DNA of 64,000 bases, from positions 7,874,001-7,938,000 of the forward strand of contig NZ_CP109473.1 of the NCBI RefSeq assembly GCF_036227405.1. The letters run 5' to 3'. The position numbers and the translations under genes were made by a program. Below the pieces are notes generated by a model that ran no database searches, was not told the origin of the DNA, and saw nothing but the letters and a program-made list of their open reading frames with translations. The DNA is from Streptomyces sp. NBC_01460 (GTDB taxonomy: Bacteria > Actinomycetota > Actinomycetes > Streptomycetales > Streptomycetaceae). Below, one piece after another: positions 1 through 8,843 of the stretch (its first letter is position 1; each line of letters starts with the position of its first letter).

Positions 1-362
1 AGGCCATCCAGGGCAAGTAGGAGACCGGCGCGCGGGTCCGAGCCGGCCGCTGTACCGACCGACCGAAGCCGCAGGCGGTGGTCTTGGCGCCCTGTCTCGG
101 CTTCGCCAGCGCCTGGGTGTGAGCGGCGCGGCGGCGGTCGGCAGGGTGCAGGCGATGGAACTCGGTGATGACGAGCGCCCCGCGGCGCCGCTGATCGTCA
201 CGTCCAGCAGGCCGAGCTCTGAAAGGGGCTCTTCGGAGGCGTGCAGGGTGCAGGCAGGGCCGCGGCGTTGCGTGCCTGCTGGGTTATTGGCAACTGCGCG
301 CAGTGGTTCGGCTCATCCATCGTGACGAGCATGTCGTATCGACCATCACCGCGTCCGAGTCC
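1..362. other. Left edge without a supported gene
   Basis: About 360 bases in which I could not support a gene. Bases 3-20 could be the last codons (Ala-Ile-Gln-Gly-Lys-stop) of a rightward gene that enters from outside the window, but six codons are too few to judge. Short open frames exist on both strands in 20-330, yet none has a ribosome binding site, a recognisable protein pattern or convincing codon bias. Confidence 0.4.
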
Positions 363-393
363 TTGACAGGAGTCGAGTACGCACTTCTACTAT
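363..393 (+). promoter_or_regulatory. Candidate promoter for the first paralogue
   Basis: A perfect -35 hexamer TTGACA (363-368) is followed 19 nt later by TACTAT (388-393), a good -10 hexamer. The spacer is longer than the usual 17-18 nt, so the pairing is uncertain. It sits directly before the inverted repeat at 395-416 and the gene starting at 437, so a repressor bound there would cover the transcription start. Confidence 0.4.
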
Positions 394-394
394 T

Positions 395-416
395 GCGAAT
401 GTGAGTCCACGTTCGC
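395..416. promoter_or_regulatory. Inverted repeat, candidate repressor operator
   Basis: GCGAATGTG (395-403) and CACGTTCGC (408-416) form a dyad with 9-base arms, one mismatch and a 4-base spacer, just downstream of the candidate -10. The GCGAA/TTCGC arms and the TTCGCAT stretch are also present in the perfect palindrome at 6148-6169 in front of the paralogous gene, which suggests that the TetR protein encoded at 6245 controls both paralogues. The shared regulator is inference. Confidence 0.5.
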
Positions 417-436
417 ATCCCAGTGAGGTTCTGAGA

Positions 437-1132
437 ATGACTGACAGTCCGACTTCAGCGCCGGCAGACGTGACACTCGTTTCAGGGCCGACGGGCGCCG
501 GGAGCATCGACGACTTCGAGCTGTTCTACGCACGCCGAGCACTGGGCCGCTTCCGTGCGCGGCTGGGCCGACAAGGCCTGCTCGACCTATTGGCGGCAGA
601 CATCGACGAAGGCAACGCCTTCCTGCGGGAAAGCGCCCAAGTCTCGGGCGGCAGCTTCTCCGGGGGGACGACGGTGCTTTCCACGAAGGGCCTCGGGGCG
701 GGAGAGTTCGTGGCCTGGATGGACAAGGCGTTCGCCGATGAGGAGGTTCTCCTCTCGGCACAGCCGGAGCATTACGTGATGGTCGGCCAGGCGAACGGCT
801 CGGTTCATGTGGTGGAGAACGTCGGCCCCCACATCTGCTCCTTCTACCTCGGGGACTGGACAGCGGAAGCGATGTCCTGGGCCGACGACGCGGACGAGCT
901 GCTCCCGAAGGCCGATTTTCCGTACAAGAAGGCCACGAACCTCTTCCTCTCCGACGGCACGGTCGTCGGGCGGGTTCTGATCCAGTTCGGGGAGACCGAC
1001 GAGGGCTTCACCTCGAGTCTCACCGTCTACCTGCCCACGTCGTGCCCGCGGGAGGTCCTGGAGCACCACCTCCGGCACTTCGCCGTGGAGTTCAGGAACT
1101 GGATCGTCGCTGCCGCGGCGGCTCGCAGCTGA
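437..1132 (+). CDS. Conserved protein of unknown function, copy 1 of a paralogous pair
   Basis: A 231-residue soluble protein with no signal peptide and no membrane segment. I do not recognise its family. It is a clear paralogue of the protein at 5434-6126: both carry SIDDFELFYARRAL near residue 25, a GLLDLLAADI segment, EGNAFLRES, FVAWMDKAFA-type and EHYVM segments, DGTVVGR-LIQFG and a C-terminal HHLRH-AVEFRNWIVAAAA. I chose ATG 437, preceded by GTGAGG at 423-428, rather than the frame-compatible GTG at 401, because that codon lies inside the operator dyad at 395-416. The strong conservation between the two copies and the shared operator type suggest a stress- or ligand-induced function, but nothing in the sequence gives an enzymatic role. 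Confidence 0.8.
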   Translation: MTDSPTSAPADVTLVSGPTGAGSIDDFELFYARRALGRFRARLGRQGLLDLLAADIDEGNAFLRESAQVSGGSFSGGTTVLSTKGLGAGEFVAWMDKAFADEEVLLSAQPEHYVMVGQANGSVHVVENVGPHICSFYLGDWTAEAMSWADDADELLPKADFPYKKATNLFLSDGTVVGRVLIQFGETDEGFTSSLTVYLPTSCPREVLEHHLRHFAVEFRNWIVAAAAARS

Positions 1133-1270
1133 CCGTGTGACGTGCTCGGGCCTCGCGTCCCGGGTTTGTCACCCACACGCTGTGCCACGACGGTGACATC
1201 CCCCTGGGGCCGAGGAAGCGGCACCGGCCTGGCGGCGCGATCCGTAGGTTTCGCCCTGCCAGGCCGGTGA

Positions 1271-2380
<1,110 letters not shown>

Positions 2381-2594
2381 GCCATCGTCCCTAGGCCACC
2401 TGGCTGCGTTGCTCGACGTGGGGTGATCAACCCGAGCGGTCGTTGAGCGCCCCATGTTGCCGACATCGCCTACCATCCGAGCTTGCGCCGTGCGAGGCCG
2501 CTGGTCTCGGGAGCCGCGACACCTCCGGGTCCAGATGTACTGACCGGAGGCACCGGTCGAGCTCGCACTCACGTCGCAGTTCGGAGATTTACGC

Positions 2595-2625
2595 TTGACC
2601 TGAACCGGGGTCCAGGTCCGAGGCT
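2595..2625 (+). promoter_or_regulatory. MerR-type promoter with operator dyad in a 19-bp spacer
   Basis: TTGACC (2595-2600) and GAGGCT (2620-2625) are separated by 19 nt, the overlong spacer typical of promoters remodelled by MerR-family activators. Centred in the spacer is the dyad ACCTGAACC-GG-GGTCCAGGT (2598-2617) with one mismatch between 9-base arms. Transcription would start about 7 nt after the -10, on the ATG at 2632, giving a leaderless message; no ribosome site precedes that ATG. The gene it drives encodes a MerR-type DNA-binding domain, so autoregulation is the natural reading. Confidence 0.7.
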
Positions 2626-2631
2626 TGCCCC

Positions 2632-3810
2632 ATGAGTGAGCAAGAAGAGCAGTTCGGCATCGGAGAGGTCGCCGCGCGTACCGGTCTTGAACCCGACACC
2701 CTGCGGTACTTCGAGCGACAGGGGATCTTGCCTGCCCCTCGGCGTGACACTGCTGGGCGTCGTCAGTACGTCGCTGTCGATGTCGACTTGATTCGCATGC
2801 TGGTTCACCTGCGCGAGACAGGAATGCCCCTGGCCGACATCGCGCAGTTCACCGGCGCCGACACCGAAGCCACCGACCCGTCGCGGCTGCGGCTGGAGCT
2901 GCTCACTGTGCATCGCCGTCGAGTAGAGGAACGCCGTGAGGCGCTGGACCGAGCCCTCGATGTGATCACCCGCAAGATCGCGGACTGCAGCGATCACGTA
3001 TCCGACTCGCCGCACGTTCTTGAGCGACCCGACACGACGATCGCCTACAGCGTCCATGGGAAGGGACCACTGCTCTTCCTCGTTGGCGCGCCGGCAGGGC
3101 GAACTGGGTTCGCAGCTCTCGCGGACGAGCTGGCGGGGCAGTTCACGGTCGTCACCCATGATCCTCGCGGCATCGGGGCCAGTCGCATGACACGCGGAAT
3201 GGCTGAGCCTACGCCTGAAGTCCTAGCTGAAGACCTTGCCGCACTGGTCGACACGTTCACCGGCGCGCCGGCAATCTTCGTCGGCACGAGCGGCGGGGCC
3301 GTGACCCTGCTCCAACTGGCCACGCAGTATCCCGACCTCGTCGGATCGGCCGTACTGCACGAGCCGCCTCTGATCACTCTCCTGGACGATGCAGCCCTCG
3401 CCGATCGCGCTGCGTCGGCGTTCGCTGTCGCGACAACTGACCCTCAGCAAGCCGTGCAGGAGTTCTTCGACCTGAGCGGCGCCGCCCACCACACAGATCC
3501 TGAGCAGGCGCCTCCTACGCATTTCGCGTTGCCGGAGCTACCGGCCGAAGAGCTCGACAAGAACCGCTACTTTCTCGGCCGGATGGCCGGCCCGAGCGTC
3601 TTCTACGAGCCCGACGTCCAGGCCCTGCGTCGAGCCCGGCTGACCGTGTGCGCCGGCTCGCTGAGCCATCACCAGATGGCGCGTCGGGCGGCCGACGCCC
3701 TGGCCGCTCTGCTGCACCAGCCCTTGATCGAGATGCCCGGCAACCACGTGGGTGCAAGCGCGGCCCCGGCAGAGTTCGCTCGCGCTCTCGTGCCGCTACT
3801 CGGCCCCTGA
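2632..3810 (+). CDS. MerR-type regulator fused to an alpha/beta hydrolase domain
   Basis: A 392-residue fusion. Residues 8-75 form a MerR winged helix (FGIGEVAARTGLEPDTLRYF, then RRQY), followed by a helical linker at about 85-120 that would be the dimerising coiled coil. Residues 133-392 form an alpha/beta hydrolase with the HDPRGIG turn near 176-182, nucleophile elbow GTSGG (Ser220) and a C-terminal PGNHVG that could give the catalytic His. The usual acid position lies in the AGSLSHH segment with no clear Asp, so catalysis is doubtful. In MerR proteins the C-terminal part senses the ligand, so the hydrolase fold probably acts as the sensor or as a sensor-enzyme. The ATG appears leaderless behind a MerR-type promoter at 2595-2625. 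The gene stands alone, flanked by ilvC and a convergent membrane protein gene. Confidence 0.85.
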   Translation: MSEQEEQFGIGEVAARTGLEPDTLRYFERQGILPAPRRDTAGRRQYVAVDVDLIRMLVHLRETGMPLADIAQFTGADTEATDPSRLRLELLTVHRRRVEERREALDRALDVITRKIADCSDHVSDSPHVLERPDTTIAYSVHGKGPLLFLVGAPAGRTGFAALADELAGQFTVVTHDPRGIGASRMTRGMAEPTPEVLAEDLAALVDTFTGAPAIFVGTSGGAVTLLQLATQYPDLVGSAVLHEPPLITLLDDAALADRAASAFAVATTDPQQAVQEFFDLSGAAHHTDPEQAPPTHFALPELPAEELDKNRYFLGRMAGPSVFYEPDVQALRRARLTVCAGSLSHHQMARRAADALAALLHQPLIEMPGNHVGASAAPAEFARALVPLLGP

Positions 3811-3854
3811 GCACACGCTTCCACACGACTATCCCGGTCGCCCAGTAGCAACTC

Positions 3855-3886
3855 GGGCCCCCTGGGTCGCCCCGGGCCAGGGGCCC
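3855..3886. terminator. Hairpin after the MerR-hydrolase gene
   Basis: GGGCCCC-C-TGG and CCAGGGGCCC form a GC-rich stem with one bulged C around a short loop, 45 bases after the stop of the gene ending at 3810. No T-run follows, as is common in streptomycetes. Confidence 0.6.
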
Positions 3887-3906
3887 CTATGATGTCGCAC
3901 CCGAAC

Positions 3907-3941
3907 GCCGCCTTGACTCCGTGCCACGGACTCAAGGCGGC
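3907..3941. terminator. Second hairpin in tandem
   Basis: GCCGCCTTGA (3907-3916) and TCAAGGCGGC (3932-3941) pair perfectly over 10 bases; after a 2-base mismatch CCGT/ACGG extends the stem. It lies only 20 bases after the previous hairpin and could serve as a second terminator, or be the end of a decayed mobile element, because transposase-like coding traces follow immediately. Confidence 0.5.
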
Positions 3942-4058
3942 CCTTCTCGGCGTCTGGGACGGGTGGTCGATCAGCGAGGTTGCCGCCCAACTCCAGGTCA
4001 CTGGCTGACCGTGAAGCGATGGTCCGACCGCTGGCTTGCCGACGAGTCAAATGCACGA
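3931..4058 (+). pseudogene. Remnant of a helix-turn-helix (IS630-like) transposase N-terminus
   Basis: In one frame 3931-4008 reads LKAALLGVWDGWSISEVAA and QLQVTG before a stop; shifting one base the text continues LTVKRWSDRWLADESNA. Together this resembles the helix-turn-helix head of IS630-family transposases or related Hin-like domains, where a W/G-x-S-x-x-E-V/I-A motif is followed by a V-x-R-W recognition helix. It is short, frameshifted and lacks the DDE catalytic region, so it can only be a relic. The assignment is by pattern, not by alignment. Confidence 0.4.
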
Positions 4059-4118
4059 CCGATCGCCACGCCCGAGGATGTTGCCGCCCAGGACGAGCAA
4101 GTAGTTCCGGCGTTCACT

Positions 4119-5126
4119 TCAGGCAATGGCGGCAGTCGTGGAGGTCTGGGGCTGAAGGGACGTCGATCGCCTGCCGCGCCGGTCTGCCAGGAAGGCGAGG
4201 GCGATACCGACAGCGACCCAGAAGGCGAGGGTGAGGGTCGGAAGGCCGGCACCTGCGCTGTCGAAGAAGCCATTGGTGCGCAGGAGGCTGCCGGCGGCGC
4301 CCGGGGGGAGTAGTTGGCCCAGCGTGGCCCAGCCGTCGGGGAGCCAGTGGGGGCCGGTGGCGATTCCTGAGAGGGGATTGCCCAGAAGCATCATCAGAGC
4401 GCTGCCGAAGGCGAACCCCGCCATCCCGAACCGGGCTTGGAGCCCCAGGAGGGTAGTGGACATGGCAGCCATACCGAGGATGACTCCGAGGGCGGTTATC
4501 CCGTAGTTGCCCTCGATCGAGTGTGTGGCGAACTGGAGGACGGCGGCGGCGGTTGCGCCCGCCACGACGGAGAAGAGCAGGGCCCCTGCGATGCGGGTGC
4601 GCAGTCCACGGTGGCCCGGGAAGAAGCTGCTGAGTATCAGGGCGGGGAAGATGCCGCCGAAGATCATGGGCATGAGCGCAGAAGTCAGCCCAGTGCCCCG
4701 GGGATCGTCTTTGGTGAAGGGCACCAGATCGTGGACGGATGCCTCCGTCGTGTGCTGTGCGGCGACGGTCTCACCGAGTGCCGTCACGGCGCCGGTCGCG
4801 GAGGGGGCGCCGGCAGTGGCGGTGTACACGTCGACGCTCTGCTCGGTGACCGCGATCCCACCCGCTACATCGCGGCGCTCGACAGCGGACCGGACGTCCG
4901 CCGGCGTCTCGTAGACGCGGACGTCCCACGCGCCCTCGTCGATGTTCTGCCGGAGGTCGCTCCCAGCCGACTGTGCCCCGGTGATGCCGATGGGGACATG
5001 GTGCGGGCCGCTGTGGAGCGAGGGCAGCGCGAACGCACACAGCATCGTGGTGATCAGGGCTGCCAGGCCGAGGACGACCAGGACCAGCTTGCGCTTCGTG
5101 CCGGGAGGCGTGGAGTGCTTGGGCAT
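4119..5126 (-). CDS. ABC-2-type integral membrane protein
   Basis: A 335-residue membrane protein. One N-terminal membrane helix (residues 12-35) is followed by an extracytoplasmic domain of about 110 residues and then about five further hydrophobic segments (roughly 150-170, 182-203, 212-232, 240-262 and 300-320). This is the arrangement of ABC-2/YhgE-Pip-like permeases that export drugs, lipids or surface polymers. No ATP-binding partner is adjacent, so its transport role is unproven. AAGGA lies about 7 nt before the ATG at 5126. The gene converges with the MerR-hydrolase gene and lies leftward of the paralogue gene at 5434. Confidence 0.75.
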   Translation of the reverse strand: MPKHSTPPGTKRKLVLVVLGLAALITTMLCAFALPSLHSGPHHVPIGITGAQSAGSDLRQNIDEGAWDVRVYETPADVRSAVERRDVAGGIAVTEQSVDVYTATAGAPSATGAVTALGETVAAQHTTEASVHDLVPFTKDDPRGTGLTSALMPMIFGGIFPALILSSFFPGHRGLRTRIAGALLFSVVAGATAAAVLQFATHSIEGNYGITALGVILGMAAMSTTLLGLQARFGMAGFAFGSALMMLLGNPLSGIATGPHWLPDGWATLGQLLPPGAAGSLLRTNGFFDSAGAGLPTLTLAFWVAVGIALAFLADRRGRRSTSLQPQTSTTAAIA

Positions 5127-5433
5127 CGTTGAGTCCTTCTGTGCTTCCTAGAGTGCGCGGAGAGGGCCGGGGTGGGGCGGTGGAGAAGGCGGGATGAGCG
5201 CCGCGCCCCCGAGTCCCCGTACGCCGAAGCACGGTCCGGGCCGCCCTCATCGGCACGTTCTTCGGGCCTCCACTGAGAACATCCGGCTGTACGACCGTGA
5301 AGGCGCGATGCCGAGGCCAGTCGGCCGTCCAAGCTCAAGATCAATCTCCCCGCGAGGGCTGGCCTGTCGAGCCCGGCACCCGCTCATGCGGTCGGCTGCC
5401 TCGCGACTGCCGACCGGATGTCGGGCCGATGCC
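5127..5433. other. Intergenic stretch with a possible regulator fragment
   Basis: About 300 bases with no complete gene. On the plus strand around 5262-5330 the frame reads STENIRLYDREGAMPRPVG, which resembles the recognition-helix region of MerR-type regulators (compare x-x-x-IRYYEREGLLPRP), but it has no start, no continuation and no ribosome site. It may be a relic of a regulator gene or chance. Confidence 0.3.
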
Positions 5434-6126
5434 TCAGGCCTGGGCGGCCGCTGCGGCGACGATCCAGTTCCTGAACTCGACGGCGTAGTGCCGCAGGTGG
5501 TGGTCCAGGACCTCGTCCGGACACGAGACGGGGAAGTAGACGGTCAGGTTCGCCGTGAAGCCGTCAGCGGTGTCACCGAACTGGATCAGCGCCCGCCCGA
5601 CCACGGTGCCGTCCGCCAGGAACAGGTTCGAGGACATCTTGCGAGGAAACTCGGACTCGGGAAGAAGCGCGTCCGCGTCCGCGGCCCAGGCCACCGCGTC
5701 CGATCCCCAGCCGCCCATGTAGAAGGAGGCGACGTGGGGGCCGATGTTCTCCACCACGCGCGCGCCGATCTCGTCGGTGCCCATCACGTAGTGCTCGGGG
5801 TGCGCCGCGAGAAGCGGCTGCTCGTCGCCGGCGAACGCCTTGTCCATCCAGGCCAGGAACGCACCCGAGGTGAGGCCCTTCGTCGCGAGCACGGTCGTGC
5901 CCCCCTTGAAGCGGCCGTCGGAGGTGCGGGCGCTCTCGCGCAGGAAGGCGTTGCCTTCCTCGATGTCCGCGGCGAGGAGGTCGAGCAGGCCCTGGCGGCC
6001 CATTCGCGTCCGGAAGCGGTCCAAGGCGCGGCGGGCGTAGAACAGCTCGAAGTCGTCGATGCTCCCACCGGTGGGGCCGGACTCGAGGGTTACCGTCACC
6101 GGCGGCGAGATCTGCTTGTCGGTCAT
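5434..6126 (-). CDS. Conserved protein of unknown function, copy 2 of a paralogous pair
   Basis: A 230-residue soluble protein similar over its whole length to the product of 437-1132 (shared SIDDFELFYARRAL, EGNAFLRES, AWMDKAFAG, EHYVMG, DGTVVGRALIQFG and AVEFRNWIVAAAA). Its family is not recognised. ATG 6126 is chosen because GGAGG lies at 6132-6137 with good spacing; the longer frame would start at 6165, inside the palindrome at 6148-6169. It is divergent from the TetR gene at 6245 with the perfect palindrome between them, so it is the most likely direct target of that TetR repressor. Residues that differ from copy 1 are spread out, which suggests an old duplication and not a recent one. 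Confidence 0.85.
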   Translation of the reverse strand: MTDKQISPPVTVTLESGPTGGSIDDFELFYARRALDRFRTRMGRQGLLDLLAADIEEGNAFLRESARTSDGRFKGGTTVLATKGLTSGAFLAWMDKAFAGDEQPLLAAHPEHYVMGTDEIGARVVENIGPHVASFYMGGWGSDAVAWAADADALLPESEFPRKMSSNLFLADGTVVGRALIQFGDTADGFTANLTVYFPVSCPDEVLDHHLRHYAVEFRNWIVAAAAAQA

Positions 6127-6147
6127 GGTCGAACCTCCACGTAGTAT

Positions 6148-6169
6148 GTGAATGCGAATTCGCATTCAC
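6148..6169. promoter_or_regulatory. Perfect 22-bp palindrome, TetR operator candidate
   Basis: The half-site GTGAATGCGAA (6148-6158) is followed without spacer by its exact reverse complement TTCGCATTCAC (6159-6169). After one mismatch two further pairs extend the symmetry to 6145-6172. It lies 22 bases before the ATG of the leftward paralogue gene and upstream of the rightward TetR gene, the usual position for an operator controlling both. Confidence 0.85.
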
Positions 6170-6244
6170 GTAATGAGGATACCCAGAGGTGTGGACCACT
6201 TGTCAAAAGAACCTGGCGCAACGGCCCCCACTACGATGCTGGAC

Positions 6245-6895
6245 ATGACTGAGGAGCCCGACCGCCCGCTGAGCTACCGGCAGCCCCAGCAGGCACGCAG
6301 CGCCGCGACACTGGCTCGCGTCCTGAAGGCCGCTGAGGAGATCGCCGCCTCATCCGGCCTTGAGGAGATGACGATGACCGGCGTCGCAGAGCGCGCCGGC
6401 GTCTCCGTCGGCACGATCTACCGCCGCTTCGAGGACAAAGAACAGCTGATCACCGCCCTGACCGAGCGGATGCTGGAACGCCGCGAGGAGTACATGGCCG
6501 AGCGGCTGCGCGTGGCCCAACCCTCACTCTCCGGCGTCATGGACGCCTACGCGCACGCCCTGCTGGAATCCTTCGCGGACAGCAACAGTCTCTTCCCCGC
6601 ACTGCTGCGCGCCGGGAGGAACAAGACCATCGACCGCGGGGCCCACACCATCACCGAGATCCACCGCCTCCTGCTCGAAGCGGCGGCCCCCTATACCGGG
6701 CAGATCCAGCGCCCCCACCCGCAGGAGGCCCTGGACACCGCGGCCCGCGCCGTCCTGGGCGCCTGCTTCCACAACTCGGTGCGCCCCGACCCCGTCACAG
6801 GCGAGACGGCCAGGCGCCGCTACGCCGACGAACTCAGCGACATGGCGATCGCCTACCTCCTCACCCCCGACCGCAGGGGCGCCGCCCACGGCTGA
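6245..6895 (+). CDS. TetR/AcrR-family transcriptional regulator
   Basis: A TetR-type repressor of 216 residues. The N-terminal three-helix DNA-binding domain is at about residues 20-70, with MTMTGVAERAGVSVGTIYRR as the helix-turn-helix and F-x-D-K-E-Q-L following; the rest is the helical ligand-binding domain. I placed the start at ATG 6245; ATG 6236 is equally in frame, and neither has a clear ribosome site. TACGAT at 6232-6237 could be a -10 that would put the transcript start on the ATG 6245 (leaderless). The frame also extends back to 6152, but that start lies in the palindrome at 6148-6169 and is rejected. Expected to repress the paralogue gene at 5434-6126, its own gene, and perhaps the one at 437. 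Confidence 0.85.
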   Translation: MTEEPDRPLSYRQPQQARSAATLARVLKAAEEIAASSGLEEMTMTGVAERAGVSVGTIYRRFEDKEQLITALTERMLERREEYMAERLRVAQPSLSGVMDAYAHALLESFADSNSLFPALLRAGRNKTIDRGAHTITEIHRLLLEAAAPYTGQIQRPHPQEALDTAARAVLGACFHNSVRPDPVTGETARRRYADELSDMAIAYLLTPDRRGAAHG

Positions 6896-6920
6896 GCGGC
6901 TTTCGCCGACCGGCGTGGGC
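6884..6920. terminator. Hairpin across the TetR stop codon
   Basis: GCCCACG (6884-6890) and CGTGGGC (6914-6920) pair, with a further GCGGC/GCCG pairing inside the loop. It covers the stop codon of the TetR gene and lies before the leftward corA end at 7021, so it may act in both directions. Confidence 0.45.
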
Positions 6921-7020
6921 TCCTCTCCGCATGGGAGCTGTAAGCCTTCGCGCCCTGCCGACGACGGACCGGCCCCGCGCGAAGTTGGTCCTGCTCGAAA
7001 AACTGTCCGCAAACCGTCAC

Positions 7021-8088
7021 TCAAAGCCAGCGGCGCCATTTGAAGACGCCCCAGAGCCCCACCCCGAAGCCGATCATGAGCGCGACGGCGAACGGGTACC
7101 CCGCCACCCAGTGGAGCTCCGGCATGTGGTCGAAGTTCATGCCGTAGATGGAGGCGACCAGCGTCGGGGTGAACAGGATCGCCGCCCACGACGAGATCTT
7201 CTTCACCTGCTCGCCCTGCTCGATGGTCTCCTCCGCCAGGCGGCGGCTCTCCTCGCCCTGGGCGAGGCTCGCGCTCGACATGCGCCGCATGGCCTCGTTC
7301 TGCTCCACCGTCACCAGTGTGGAGTGGACGGTCAGCGCGTTCTCCAGCAGGGACCTGGACCCGTCGACCCGTTCCGTCACCCGGATCGTGTGGTCGAGCA
7401 CGTTGCGCAGCCGGTTCTGGATCTCGTCGCCGGTGCCGTACCTGCCGGCGCCACGGAGCAGTCCCTGCACCATGTCCGGCAGTGGACCGATCGCGCGCTG
7501 CAGCGCGATCACCTGGGCGAGCAGCCGGTAGATCCGCTTCGACAGTGCGGGATCGGCGTTCCCCTCCCCGAAGAGGCTGTCCTCGACCTCGTCGATGTCG
7601 TTCACCAGCCCTGCCACGACAGGCGCGTAGCCGTCGACGACGATGTCGAGAAACGCCGTGAGCATCGCCTCAGGTCCCGTGCCGAGGAACTGCGGCTCGG
7701 CCTCGAGGGCGTCGCGGGCCACCGACAGGTCCGGCACGGCGCCGTGCCGGACGGTGATGACGAACTGAGGGCCGACGAACAGGTGGACCTCGCCGAAGTC
7801 GACGCGCTCGTTCCGGTCGTCGTACGAAGCGGGCCGCAGGACGACGAACATGGTGTCGCCGTATCGCTCGAGCTTCGCGCGCTGATGCCCCTTGTGGGCG
7901 TCCTCGACGGCCAGTGGGTGCAGACCGAACCGGGCGGCGGCGATCTCGAGATCGTCCGGACCGGGGTCCATCAGCCCGATCCACGCCACGCCCCCCGACC
8001 GCTCCAGTTCGTTGGCGGCGTCCTGCAGGTCGGGCGGGCAGGCTGTGGGGCGTCCTTCGACATAGATGCGGCCGTCGATCGCCGTCAT
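7021..8088 (-). CDS. corA: CorA-family divalent cation transporter
   Basis: A 355-residue CorA-type Mg2+/Co2+ channel. The large cytoplasmic funnel domain fills residues 1-290, with long acidic helices in its second half. Two membrane helices lie at the C-terminus; the first ends in the signature YGMNF, followed by the short periplasmic loop, a second hydrophobic helix and the basic end KWRRWL. ATG 8088 is 4 bases after the TetR stop codon, with GAGGAG inside the end of that gene as ribosome site, so the two genes are translationally linked. The co-transcription with a TetR gene is unusual for a housekeeping CorA and points to conditional expression. Confidence 0.9.
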   Translation of the reverse strand: MTAIDGRIYVEGRPTACPPDLQDAANELERSGGVAWIGLMDPGPDDLEIAAARFGLHPLAVEDAHKGHQRAKLERYGDTMFVVLRPASYDDRNERVDFGEVHLFVGPQFVITVRHGAVPDLSVARDALEAEPQFLGTGPEAMLTAFLDIVVDGYAPVVAGLVNDIDEVEDSLFGEGNADPALSKRIYRLLAQVIALQRAIGPLPDMVQGLLRGAGRYGTGDEIQNRLRNVLDHTIRVTERVDGSRSLLENALTVHSTLVTVEQNEAMRRMSSASLAQGEESRRLAEETIEQGEQVKKISSWAAILFTPTLVASIYGMNFDHMPELHWVAGYPFAVALMIGFGVGLWGVFKWRRWL

Positions 8089-8092
8089 CGCC

Positions 8093-8728
8093 CTACTCCT
8101 CGCCGTCGGTGGCCGGTGGTGTCGGGACCAGCACACTCTGGACGGCGGGCCCGACGAGCGCGACCAGCGTCTCACGCTCCGCCCCCGTGAGCGTCGGGAC
8201 ACCGACGATGCCTCGCCCCACCATGAGCCCGACCAGCATCGACGACACGATGCCCGCCCGGAGCGTCGCACCGTCGACCGCGCGTGACGCGATAGCGTCG
8301 ACGAGCAGGCGTTCCTGGAGGAACTCGCGTAGCTGCTTGTTCGCCTGCTCGTTGACGATCGCGCCGCGGAGCATCGCCATGAGCGGCTCCGACGTCCGGG
8401 CATCGACTTCCCACACCTCGATGAAGGCGCGCACCACGCGTTCGCCGAGCAGGTCGTCGGTCCCCTCGAAGGCCGCGCTGAAGCGCGTCAACGCGTCCGC
8501 GGGAACGGACATGACAGCCGCGAACAACTCGTCCTTCGAGCGGAAGAACTGCATCACCAGCGACGCGTCCACGCCGGCGTCGGCTGCTACCCGTCGAATT
8601 GTGGTCCCGGTGAAGCCGTCGGTCGCGAATCGGGTGCGAGCCGCGTCGAGGACCGCCTGCCGGGTGGTGTTCGTCCCCGGCCGGCGGCCGCGGCGTGCGG
8701 CGGTTGCGGGAGTCGTATCAGCGGTCAT
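8093..8728 (-). CDS. TetR/AcrR-family transcriptional regulator
   Basis: A 211-residue TetR-type regulator. After a basic leader (RRGRRPGTN) the helix-turn-helix occupies about residues 20-65 (FTGTTIRRVAADAGVDASLVMQFF, then RSKDELF). The C-terminal domain resembles the group with a conserved P-x-M/L-A-M-L region typical of many actinobacterial TetR proteins. It is the first gene of a leftward operon with corA and is divergent from the CocE-type hydrolase gene at 8844. The inverted repeat at 8755-8774 lies between both starts and is its likely operator. Confidence 0.88.
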   Translation of the reverse strand: MTADTTPATAARRGRRPGTNTTRQAVLDAARTRFATDGFTGTTIRRVAADAGVDASLVMQFFRSKDELFAAVMSVPADALTRFSAAFEGTDDLLGERVVRAFIEVWEVDARTSEPLMAMLRGAIVNEQANKQLREFLQERLLVDAIASRAVDGATLRAGIVSSMLVGLMVGRGIVGVPTLTGAERETLVALVGPAVQSVLVPTPPATDGEE

Positions 8729-8754
8729 GGTCCAAAAGTACCTCCCCGACACAA

Positions 8755-8774
8755 AACTCAACGCGGGTTGAGTT
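8755..8774. promoter_or_regulatory. Inverted repeat between TetR-corA and the hydrolase gene
   Basis: AACTCAAC (8755-8762) and GTTGAGTT (8767-8774) are exact inverted 8-base arms around GCGG. The site lies 26 bases from the TetR start and 70 bases from the hydrolase start, a typical operator position for a divergent TetR pair. Confidence 0.75.
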
Positions 8775-8843
8775 ATGCGATCCGCAGACGTACGCTCGAA
8801 CGGCCAGAGCCTGACCAGCGGATGTATATGCGAGGAGTTCCCC

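Noticed and set aside
5262-5330. Plus-strand text STENIRLYDREGAMPRPVG, like a MerR recognition helix
   Set aside because: Only about 20 residues, no start, no ribosome site and no continuation; kept as a remark in the intergenic entry and not called as a gene.
6152-6244. N-terminal extension of the TetR gene from ATG 6152
   Set aside because: That start lies inside the perfect palindrome and the extra residues do not resemble a TetR N-terminus.
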